Shown here: piece by piece, positions 8,590-15,489 of the stretch
Layout of the letters: the number at the start of each line of letters is the position of its first letter
Numbering within the stretch: the stretch's first letter is position 1
Source: Treponema sp.
GTDB lineage: Bacteria; Spirochaetota; Spirochaetia; Treponematales; Breznakiellaceae
Length of the DNA: 33,535 nucleotides
Direction: 5' to 3'
Assembly (NCBI GenBank): GCA_009785215.1
Contig: WQWU01000029.1
Location: 1 to 33,535 of the forward strand
The notes under the pieces: generated by a model
What the model saw: the letters and a program-made list of their open reading frames with translations, nothing else
What the model was told of the DNA's origin: nothing
The model's database searches: none
Program-made: the position numbers and the translations under genes

Positions 8590-9633
8590 CTACCAAATAA
8601 TAATATTGCCGCCATAAGTAAGGCCACCGCCGAATCCAACAGTAAAAATTAAATCACCTTTTTTAATTTCACCGCTTCTGTTCAGCTCATCCAATGCAAT
8701 CGGGATTGTTGCCGACGATGTGTTGGCATATTCCTCGATATTCATATAAATTTTTTCAAAAGGAATTTTTAACCTTTTTGCCGCAGCTTGAACAATTCTT
8801 AAGTTTGCCTGATGCGGTACAATTCTGGTTATATCATCCATTTTAATTTCTGCATAACCATCAATTTTAGTTTTCATAAGCGCCCCGATTGTATCGGTTA
8901 CAGCTTTTACCGCAAAATTGTAAACTTCCTGACCGTTCATCTCGACACAAATACCAGTATCGATTACTTCTCCTTTTTTAAAAGGATAACGTGTGCCGCC
9001 TCTTCTGAATAAAAGACTTTCATGACCTGAACCATCAGCAGACATAAGTGTATGTTTTAAACCGCCGCTTCCATCAGTCTTTTCTATTAATGCAGCTCCG
9101 GCGCCATCGCCGAATAAAACACAAGTTGCCCTATCATCCCAGTTTATCATTTTACTAAGCAGTTCGGCTCCTATCACCAAAGCACGTTTTCTCTGCGGGT
9201 TTACACTCAAAAGCCCTGCTGCAGTTTCAAGACCGTAAACAAAACCGGTACATCCTGCAATTATGTCCATAGCTGCGGCATTTTTAGCTCCGATTTTTTC
9301 CTGAACGATACATGCTGCAGACGGAGTACCGAAATAATCCGGAGTAACTGTTGCTAAAACGATCATATCGATAGTTGGGGCTATCTCGGCGGCAGCTTTG
9401 TTCCTTTCTGTCAGGTCTTCTCCGGTGTAACCTGCCGCCATTGCCATTGCATTTCTGGCTGCTTCTGCCGCTAAATCACTGCAAGTAATATTTTCATCGG
9501 CAATATGCCGGTTTCCTATTCCCGTGTGGGATCTTATCCATTCATCGCTGGTATCAAGCTGAGCAGCTAAATCATCATTGCTGACCCTTTTGGGCGGTAC
9601 AGCCCTGCCTGTTCCAATAAAATTAATAGCCAT
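8590..9633 (-). CDS. fabH: beta-ketoacyl-ACP synthase III
   Basis: FabH (347 aa) starts fatty acid synthesis by condensing an acyl-CoA primer with malonyl-ACP. The triad is visible: C128 in AGCTGFVYGL, H274 in VPHQANLRI and N304 in NTSSATIP. It is about 20 residues longer than typical FabH; the extra length is mostly around 68-88 (GYTGEDLTERNKAAAEIAPT), ahead of the conserved MIVLATVTPDY. It is the first gene of the operon: a consensus promoter lies 15 nt upstream and gggag lies 9 nt before the ATG. No acpP follows it, unlike many Firmicute fab clusters of similar order. Confidence 0.96.
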   Translation of the reverse strand: MAINFIGTGRAVPPKRVSNDDLAAQLDTSDEWIRSHTGIGNRHIADENITCSDLAAEAARNAMAMAAGYTGEDLTERNKAAAEIAPTIDMIVLATVTPDYFGTPSAACIVQEKIGAKNAAAMDIIAGCTGFVYGLETAAGLLSVNPQRKRALVIGAELLSKMINWDDRATCVLFGDGAGAALIEKTDGSGGLKHTLMSADGSGHESLLFRRGGTRYPFKKGEVIDTGICVEMNGQEVYNFAVKAVTDTIGALMKTKIDGYAEIKMDDITRIVPHQANLRIVQAAAKRLKIPFEKIYMNIEEYANTSSATIPIALDELNRSGEIKKGDLIFTVGFGGGLTYGGNIIIW

Positions 9634-9647
9634 ATCTTTATTCTCCC

Positions 9648-9676
9648 AGTATTTACAAAATCGAGGATTTTGTCAA
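9648..9676 (-). promoter_or_regulatory. promoter of the fab/acc operon
   Basis: On the minus strand a perfect TTGACA (9671-9676) is followed after 17 bp by AATACT (9648-9653, 4 of 6 matches), then gggag and the fabH ATG at 9633. With no comparable gap until fabZ-fabV, this probably drives the whole ten-gene unit. Confidence 0.7.
9656..9672. promoter_or_regulatory. perfect palindrome inside the fab promoter, candidate operator
   Basis: caaaatc-gag-gattttg is a 7-bp perfect inverted repeat with a 3-bp centre. It fills the spacer and touches the -35 of the fabH promoter, where a bound repressor would block polymerase. It also lies just before a rightward TATAAT (9679-9684) that could serve the radical SAM gene. 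It does not resemble the FapR or FabT operators as I know them. Confidence 0.5.
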
Positions 9677-9766
9677 GTTATAATCTTTAACTTTTTGGAC
9701 ACATCATAAAACATAGGGTTGCATAAAGGGTATCAAACACTGCTGGCTTGAAAATCCGGCAGAAAT

Positions 9767-10759
9767 ATGCAAATAATAGAAAAAACCATGATAAACCACT
9801 ATAAAAAATGCATTTTGTGCCCCAGAAACTGCAAGGTAAACCGCACAAATGGAGAAATTGGCGCTTGCGGGGAAACAAACAGGCTTCGTATTGGTTCTGC
9901 AGTTATTCATAAAGGAGAAGAACCGCCGTTAGTAGGTTTTGGCGGCTCTGGCACAATTTTTATTACTGGCTGTAATCTTGGCTGCTCTTTTTGTCAAAAT
10001 TACCAGGTTTCACAGGGTAATGCCGGGAGTATTAGTCTTGGAAGAGATGTTTCCCCGGAAGAATTTGCTTCCATCTGTGCGGCGCTTCAGGATAAGGGAG
10101 CAGAGAACATCAACATAGTAACAGGAAGCCATGTTGTACCGTCTCTTATAGAAGGATTTAACGCCGCTCGAAAAATAGGCGTTCTAATACCCATTTTATG
10201 GAACTCATCCGGTTATGACGGCATTTTATCGCTTGAACTTTTAAAAGACCATGTTGATATTTACCTGCCGGATCTTAAAACACTGGACAGCGAAATTGCC
10301 GGCAAATATTTTAAAGCGCCGGATTATCCGGAAGCTGCAAAAGCAGCCATCTTAAAAATGATTGAAATGGTTCATGAAAAGAACATTGAAGACGCACAGG
10401 AAAAAATAATTATACGTCACCTTGTTTTACCGGGATACCTGGATTCTACCCGAAATGTTTTTAAATGGTTTGCAGAAAATATCAAAGATAAAGCAATGTT
10501 ATCATTAATGACACAGTATACACCCATTCCAAACAGATTAACGAAAGACGGGAAAAAATTGCCAATGCCGGATAGATATATTTCGCAGGAAGATTATGAA
10601 ACAGTATTATATTGGGCAAAGGAATTTAATATAGAAGACGGCTTTTGCCAGGAACTTGTTACAGGCAGCGACTGGCTTCCGGATTTTAGGAAAAAAAATC
10701 CGTTTCCATCCGAACTTTCAGTACCAGTATGGCATTTCTCTTCTACCAGCCAAATCTGA
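9767..10759 (+). CDS. radical SAM protein of the PflX type (COG1313)
   Basis: This 330-aa protein has a radical SAM CxxxCxxC motif (C69, C73, C76 in GCNLGCSFCQNYQ) and a four-cysteine N-terminal region (C15, C18, C22, C34: CILCPRNC ... GACG), the layout of the PflX-like family once annotated as putative pyruvate formate-lyase activating enzymes. The true partner of that family is not established; no glycyl radical enzyme is adjacent. The start could be either ATG 9767 or ATG 9788 (MINHYKKC); no clear Shine-Dalgarno decides it. Its 3' end overlaps the convergent gene at 10743 by 17 bp. Confidence 0.85.
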   Translation: MQIIEKTMINHYKKCILCPRNCKVNRTNGEIGACGETNRLRIGSAVIHKGEEPPLVGFGGSGTIFITGCNLGCSFCQNYQVSQGNAGSISLGRDVSPEEFASICAALQDKGAENINIVTGSHVVPSLIEGFNAARKIGVLIPILWNSSGYDGILSLELLKDHVDIYLPDLKTLDSEIAGKYFKAPDYPEAAKAAILKMIEMVHEKNIEDAQEKIIIRHLVLPGYLDSTRNVFKWFAENIKDKAMLSLMTQYTPIPNRLTKDGKKLPMPDRYISQEDYETVLYWAKEFNIEDGFCQELVTGSDWLPDFRKKNPFPSELSVPVWHFSSTSQI

Positions 10760-11966
10760 TTCCGGTTTTGAATCCAACTCCGCCTGCTTGCCAGCTTTTA
10801 ATAAAATTCTGCGATCTCATGTCGATTCCAAAATCAAATTGAAAAGCTCTAAGATTAAATGCAAAATCCAGGCTGTTTATCCATGTTCGATCCGTATAGT
10901 TAATTCCCGCAGTTGTAATAAATAGATTAAAAAGATCGATTCTTGCATTAAAACCCGCTTCTACAGAGAAAGGATCATCATAAATCTGATTCACAGAGAA
11001 TCCAAGCAACGGTTTAAAAGTAAATAACTGGTTTCCAAAAAAAGGCCGCCAGTTTGCCCATAATAATACTTTAAACGGACGCTGAAATCTAATTATTTTT
11101 TCTCCGTATGTTGTAATGTCTTCGGAAATAAACTCTGCATCGTCATTATCATCACCTAAAATATAAATGGAACCATTTGTGCCCATTCTTGAATAAATAC
11201 GGGAATAATCCCTTAATGTTGATGAAAAAACAGGGATATTTACAAAATCGAGCCCTACATCAAAATCCAGAAATGAATACTTTTCATTTAGTCCTATTTC
11301 TTTAGATAAAGGATACTCCAATCCAAAGCTAAAATCGAAACCTGGTGTTGCAGTTAATCCGGAACTGCTTCCGTCTGCAGGCGCCGCTGTATAAAGATAC
11401 ATATCGTAGCCGATATTAAATTCTGTTCCTTTTGAACTATTGGAAAATGTATAAAACAGATCGGAAGTAAAATAAGCTATAGGATAATACACAGCCGGTT
11501 TAAAACTAACTTTAAATTTTTGTACCGGGAAAAAAGTATTTATTTCTGTTGTAGCAAATACAGCTCCGTTAAAGGAAGATTTATCGTCTTTTACTTCATT
11601 AAATAAAAGCAGATTTCTGGAAATATCAATAACCCCGGCTGCCTCTAAACCTGCAGATAAACCAAAACCCCATCCTTTTTTGCTGTCAAAATTAAAATAA
11701 AAAGGCGTTACGCCAAACCCAAAGGCTGCGTTAAAATTTTTGTCAAAATCATCAAGATCCAAAACAATTGTATCGGAAAAGATTTGCCTGATTGTAAGAT
11801 AATTATTGGAAAAATGAACATTGGCGCCCAAACCAATTTCAAAAAAACGATCCGGTATTCTAAATGGTTTTTTGGGATCCGCCCCGCTCTCTTCCGGTTC
11901 TTCATCTGCATAAAGAAAAGAAAATGCAAAAAATGAAATAAGCAGAAAAAATAAGAATTTTTTCAT
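10743..11966 (-). CDS. predicted outer-membrane beta-barrel protein
   Basis: The 407-aa product has a cleavable signal peptide (MKKFLFFLLISFFAFSFLYA, cleavage before DEEPEE). It is rich in alternating aromatic/polar strands such as NPALGFG-like and FNLRAFQFDFGIDM segments and ends in GFKTGIRFGW, a terminal aromatic residue as in outer-membrane barrels. I do not recognise a named family; it resembles the uncharacterised surface/barrel proteins found in treponemes. It follows the lipoprotein gene with 1 bp between stop and ATG, so the two are cotranscribed and may form an envelope complex. Function unknown. Confidence 0.65.
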   Translation of the reverse strand: MKKFLFFLLISFFAFSFLYADEEPEESGADPKKPFRIPDRFFEIGLGANVHFSNNYLTIRQIFSDTIVLDLDDFDKNFNAAFGFGVTPFYFNFDSKKGWGFGLSAGLEAAGVIDISRNLLLFNEVKDDKSSFNGAVFATTEINTFFPVQKFKVSFKPAVYYPIAYFTSDLFYTFSNSSKGTEFNIGYDMYLYTAAPADGSSSGLTATPGFDFSFGLEYPLSKEIGLNEKYSFLDFDVGLDFVNIPVFSSTLRDYSRIYSRMGTNGSIYILGDDNDDAEFISEDITTYGEKIIRFQRPFKVLLWANWRPFFGNQLFTFKPLLGFSVNQIYDDPFSVEAGFNARIDLFNLFITTAGINYTDRTWINSLDFAFNLRAFQFDFGIDMRSQNFIKSWQAGGVGFKTGIRFGW

Positions 11967-11967
11967 C

Positions 11968-13182
11968 TTAGTTTCCGCCCCCGCCGTTTAATTCAAATCT
12001 TGAATTAATTTTTGCAGAAAAAGAAACTTCTGTAAGCAGAAGCCTCATAGGCAGTGAAAATCTTGCGCCTGGTTCAAACTCAACCTGAATCCGGGGAACA
12101 AACGGGAAAGTATCATTTATTTTTTTTATTCCGCCTGAATCAATCGCAAAAGCAAGAGAATTGCCGTTTAAACTATTTCTGCTGACTACAACAGGCGTTA
12201 TATCTCCCTCTGTTACATTGGATAACAATAAATAATTATCACCTGTAAAAAGATTTCTGTTCATTTTAATTTCGAAATTCAGGTCTTCTATAAAATTGCC
12301 TATCGATTCTGATCCGTTTGATTCCCTGAAAAATATGTCCTGTCCTTCCGAAAACATCGAAGGAAAATCAAAAATAGCATTATTGCCTGCTATTAATTCC
12401 AATGGAAGCCATACGGCAACTTCCAGGGTAATTACATGTAAATCGGCAAGCCACAAAGGATTAATATTGCTGTCTGCAGGAATGCTTATATCAAAAACAA
12501 TTTCCAGTTCTTTGCCGTCGAACGAAAGCGGAATGTTTATTCCAGAAGGCAAGCTATTTCCTGTAAATACCGGCTCTTCGCCGAAAACTCCCAAATTACT
12601 TGGATATTTCCCCTTATAAGAAGGGCCAAGCTGAACAAAATCGCCATTATCATTTTTAAGATAAATATTAACAGTTAGAGCATCCGTTACATCGGAACCG
12701 GATAAATAAAGTCTTGCCGCTGTGGCTGGCGTTAAATAAAAATTCTGTAAAGCTTCTCCAAAATCTAAATTTGGCACTACCATGGGATCGCTGTACTGAT
12801 CTTCCTTTCTGACTATAGGAATATCAACTGGTGTTTTTCCTCCATTACTTTCCAATGCAGCTATTACTGCAGCAGGGGGAATACTAAGTCTGTTGGAAAA
12901 TATTGCTAAAAGATCAACAGGATCCATAGGAAGGATCATTCGGATTATATGAGTTCTAAGGGTTCTGTTCGTAGTAATTAGGGAAACATTATCATCTTCG
13001 CTGAACATATCTTCCAGGATTTCATCCATAAAGCTGCCTAAATCCACATTTGCCGCTAACCTGAGTGACCGGGTACCTTTAATTTCCATAGCGTCCGGTA
13101 TTTTCATATCACATGCAAAAAAGCTAAATATAAAAAGAGAAAAAATGAGTATAATAATGTGCCAGTTTATTAAACGTACCAC
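11968..13182 (-). CDS. lipoprotein of unknown function
   Basis: From the GTG at 13182 the product (404 aa) starts MVRLINWH and continues through a hydrophobic stretch to the lipobox SFFAC, so it is a predicted lipoprotein. The GTG is preferred over a TTG 18 nt upstream because a strong promoter lies exactly in front of it and overlaps the longer form. The remainder contains beta-rich segments (for example LEVAVWLPLEL and IQVEFEPGARF) and no motif I can name. It is followed after 1 bp by the barrel-like gene. A periplasmic or surface partner of that protein is a reasonable but unproven role. Confidence 0.7.
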   Translation of the reverse strand: MVRLINWHIIILIFSLFIFSFFACDMKIPDAMEIKGTRSLRLAANVDLGSFMDEILEDMFSEDDNVSLITTNRTLRTHIIRMILPMDPVDLLAIFSNRLSIPPAAVIAALESNGGKTPVDIPIVRKEDQYSDPMVVPNLDFGEALQNFYLTPATAARLYLSGSDVTDALTVNIYLKNDNGDFVQLGPSYKGKYPSNLGVFGEEPVFTGNSLPSGINIPLSFDGKELEIVFDISIPADSNINPLWLADLHVITLEVAVWLPLELIAGNNAIFDFPSMFSEGQDIFFRESNGSESIGNFIEDLNFEIKMNRNLFTGDNYLLLSNVTEGDITPVVVSRNSLNGNSLAFAIDSGGIKKINDTFPFVPRIQVEFEPGARFSLPMRLLLTEVSFSAKINSRFELNGGGGN

Positions 13183-13188
13183 AAAAAT

Positions 13189-13217
13189 ATTATACCCCAA
13201 ATTAAGAAAAATGTCCA
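13189..13217 (-). promoter_or_regulatory. strong promoter with -10 six nt before a GTG start
   Basis: TGGACA (13212-13217, 5 of 6 matches) and TATAAT (13189-13194) are 17 bp apart on the minus strand; six nucleotides later is the GTG of the lipoprotein gene. Transcription would begin at or next to the start codon. The -35 lies within the end of the upstream DUF4080-type gene. Confidence 0.75.
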
Positions 13218-14713
13218 GTTTCTATTTTTTCTATAGCTTTTTTTTGTAATATTTCCTTATCTATCCCCCAATTTCTGCCAAAATAAACCATTAACTCTTC
13301 TGAAAATTCCATAAATTTGTCAAAAACCGGCTTTTCTGTTAATTTTATCAGCTCTCTATTAATAATTAGTTCCCAAAAACGGGCAAAATTTTTGATTTTT
13401 TGCAAATCATTCGTAGAAATTAATGAATTTTCTTCAATTTCATAGGGCGGCAAGGGGTTGTACTGCATTTTATATGTTTCATTATGCCGGGAAATTGGCG
13501 TTCCAGGAAGAAATTTGAGTATTCCAAGCTGAATTTCGAATAAATCGCTGTCAATTTTTTTGTTTTTTCCGCCTAACGTTGTCCAGAGCTGATCAAATCC
13601 TTTACCAAACGAGGTAAAGTCTTCGCCAGGCAACCCTGCAATAAGATCGGCATGAATAATGGCATTGGTTTTCTCGCGCAGGAGACGCAGCGCTTCCAGT
13701 TCTTTTTCCGGCTTTGCTGGCCTGCCAATAAGTGCGGCTGTTTTCGGATTTAATGTTTGAATGCCAACTTCAAGCCGCAGGGTTCCTGGCGGAAAACGGG
13801 CAAGCGCTTCTAAAAGCTCAGGCGGAAAAAGCGAGGGAACCATTTCAAAGTGAACACACGGAGGCGCAGAGGAATTCATGGGAGAAGAGTTCACACAAAG
13901 ACACGGAGACACAGAGGACGCAGAGGGGAAAGAGTGCGAAGATGAGTTATTTATTTTACTAAGAAAGAATTCTATTATTTGCAGAGCTCGATTAATATTT
14001 GTGTTAAAGGAACGGTCTAAAAACTTGAAGGTTCGCACGCCGCGTTTAATTAATATTTCCATTTCTGCGAGGAATGGTTCTATGGGGAACTCTCTTACTT
14101 TGTTCGGTTTTACTTGTTCACTATTCTCTATTATTTGTTCACTGTTACTTGCCTTAACGGCGCTTAGGCAGAATTCACAGTTAAAAACACAGCCGCGCGA
14201 TGATTCTACGTATATCAATTTTTTTGTTACATCTTCATCTGTGTAAAGATGATATGCAGTTTTTATTTCGTTTACATTTACATCTTCTGCTGTAATAAAC
14301 TTGTTTGGTTCTTTTTCACCTTTCAGTAACTTTTCGCATAACAATCTAAAAGCTGTTTCTCCCTCGCCGCGAATGACATAACCGGCATATTGAAAAATCT
14401 CTGCATCTTCCGGCAGATGCGAAACTTCCGGCCCGCCGAGAATGATTATTGGTTTTTCATTAATCCATATCTTGTCCAGCTCTTTTAAAAGTTCAATAAC
14501 GGCAAGATGATTCCAGATAGAAACAGAAATTCCCAGTATAAACGGCTTTGCAATAAGGAGCGGTTCGGTTTTTTCAGCTAACGGCTGGCGCAGAGCAAAT
14601 TCCATTATTTCGCAGGATTCTTCCAGTGCGCCAAGATTGGCTTTTAATAGTCTCAGCGCCAAAGAGGGATGAATCCACTTTGCGTTAATAGCCGTAAGAA
14701 CAATTTTTTTCAC
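13202..14713 (-). CDS. B12-binding radical SAM protein, DUF4080 type, with repeat-derived insertions
   Basis: A 503-aa protein with an N-terminal cobalamin-binding-like fold (ILGGPEVSHLP near 91-101), a central radical SAM domain (C175, C179, C182 in SSRGCVFNCEFC) and a C-terminal region of the DUF4080 type. The family is widespread but its reaction is not established; related proteins include methyltransferases and methylthiotransferases. The start is GTG (14713). Two segments look foreign: residues 188-204 (repeated NSEQ, between CLSAV and KVREFP) and residues about 255-287, a Ser/Pro/Cys-rich stretch encoded by the dispersed repeat. Both fall between conserved blocks and keep the frame, so the protein may remain functional. 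It could use B12 imported by the operon at 20503-26155. Confidence 0.85.
   Translation of the reverse strand: MKKIVLTAINAKWIHPSLALRLLKANLGALEESCEIMEFALRQPLAEKTEPLLIAKPFILGISVSIWNHLAVIELLKELDKIWINEKPIIILGGPEVSHLPEDAEIFQYAGYVIRGEGETAFRLLCEKLLKGEKEPNKFITAEDVNVNEIKTAYHLYTDEDVTKKLIYVESSRGCVFNCEFCLSAVKASNSEQIIENSEQVKPNKVREFPIEPFLAEMEILIKRGVRTFKFLDRSFNTNINRALQIIEFFLSKINNSSSHSFPSASSVSPCLCVNSSPMNSSAPPCVHFEMVPSLFPPELLEALARFPPGTLRLEVGIQTLNPKTAALIGRPAKPEKELEALRLLREKTNAIIHADLIAGLPGEDFTSFGKGFDQLWTTLGGKNKKIDSDLFEIQLGILKFLPGTPISRHNETYKMQYNPLPPYEIEENSLISTNDLQKIKNFARFWELIINRELIKLTEKPVFDKFMEFSEELMVYFGRNWGIDKEILQKKAIEKIETGHFS
13852..13947. repeat. dispersed repeat copy A, within the DUF4080-type gene
   Basis: The + strand holds cacggaggcgcagagg, then ttcacacaaagacacggag and cagaggacgcagagg. 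These are the same building blocks as copies at 14734, 24111 and 25222. It lies wholly inside coding sequence, in frame and without a stop, adding about 32 residues. Confidence 0.75.
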
Positions 14714-14733
14714 TATAATTTTTAACCCTTTTT

Positions 14734-14868
14734 TTCTCTCGCAGAGGCGCAGAGATCGCAGAGATCGCAGAGATCGCAGAGGAGGAATAAGAGTTTAGAA
14801 AAAATTCTCTCCTTTAATTTCTTCTCCGCGTCCTCAGCGTCTCCGCGTCTCCGCGAGAACTCTTCTCT
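14734..14868. repeat. dispersed repeat copy B, with terminal inverted halves
   Basis: The left half is ctcgcagaggcgcagag followed by a 9-bp tandem (agatcgcag, three times). The right half, cttctccgcgtcctcagcg and ctccgcgtctccgcgag, is largely the reverse complement of the left-half type. A short AT-rich spacer separates them, so the element can fold into a long imperfect hairpin. It fills most of the 162-bp gap between the DUF4080-type gene and the nucleotidase gene. Confidence 0.8.
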
Positions 14869-14875
14869 AAAAAAA

Positions 14876-15487
14876 TTAAATCCCGAAAAGACCAACGGTG
14901 CCGGTGCGCCATTCTTCGCGGGCTTCCATTACTATCTTTTCTACCTCGAACCAGTCATTCGCGCGCGGCCCCGGAAGTTCGCGGTTTGTAGAATTACTGA
15001 ATACAATTGTTTTACATCCAAGTTTGCGGAGATTATTAATATTTTCCGGAGCGTCATCGATATAAACATGAGCGCCCACAGCTCCTTTATCATTCATAAA
15101 ACAAATATCCCAATAGGGAATGTCGTAATTATCCAGCCAGTCAACAGTTTGAGTAATTGTTGTACGATGAGAAAATTTTAAAAACAGCCTATGCGTAATA
15201 ATACGAATACGAATTCCCTGATTCGACAATTTTCTTAAAATTGCAGGAGCATGTTCGATTGGTTTCATATCGCCGAAAATATTACGCTGCGTTACAGCAA
15301 ACCTGTGCAGTCTGTCATAACCGCCTAACTCATCTATACCCCATTCGCCAAGGCCGAAAGAAACTTCCGGAGTAAGCGATTCAAGAGGTTTGTTTAACCA
15401 CTCAGCGGCGATAGTGCGAACCGCGCCGTAAAAATCTCCTACGACTCCGTCCAAATCAACGCCAAAAATAAATTTGCTGTTATCCAT
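14876..15487 (-). CDS. HAD-family 5'(3')-deoxyribonucleotidase-like protein
   Basis: A 203-aa HAD phosphatase with the nucleophile motif VDLDGVVGDF (D11 and acid/base D13), a later THR motif (IRIITHR) and a C-terminal acidic motif VYIDDAPENI that would bind Mg2+. The arrangement resembles the NT5C/5'-nucleotidase deoxy-pyrimidine group, which dephosphorylates (deoxy)nucleoside monophosphates; the substrate is inferred. It starts 2 bp after the glgX stop, with its aagga ribosome site inside the glgX end, so the two are translationally linked. Both lie downstream of the NrdR-box-like sites, which fits a role in controlling deoxynucleotide pools. Confidence 0.75.
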   Translation of the reverse strand: MDNSKFIFGVDLDGVVGDFYGAVRTIAAEWLNKPLESLTPEVSFGLGEWGIDELGGYDRLHRFAVTQRNIFGDMKPIEHAPAILRKLSNQGIRIRIITHRLFLKFSHRTTITQTVDWLDNYDIPYWDICFMNDKGAVGAHVYIDDAPENINNLRKLGCKTIVFSNSTNRELPGPRANDWFEVEKIVMEAREEWRTGTVGLFGI

Positions 15488-15489
15488 GA

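Noticed and set aside
9767-10759. Pyruvate formate-lyase activating enzyme
   Set aside because: The four extra N-terminal cysteines and the CNLGCSFCQNYQ motif fit the PflX-like family, and no glycyl radical enzyme is adjacent, so the pflA name was not used.
14740-14862. Short regular repeats resembling a CRISPR array
   Set aside because: Units are 9 bp with no unique spacers, and the two halves are inverted copies of each other; this is a dispersed repeat, and no cas gene is present.
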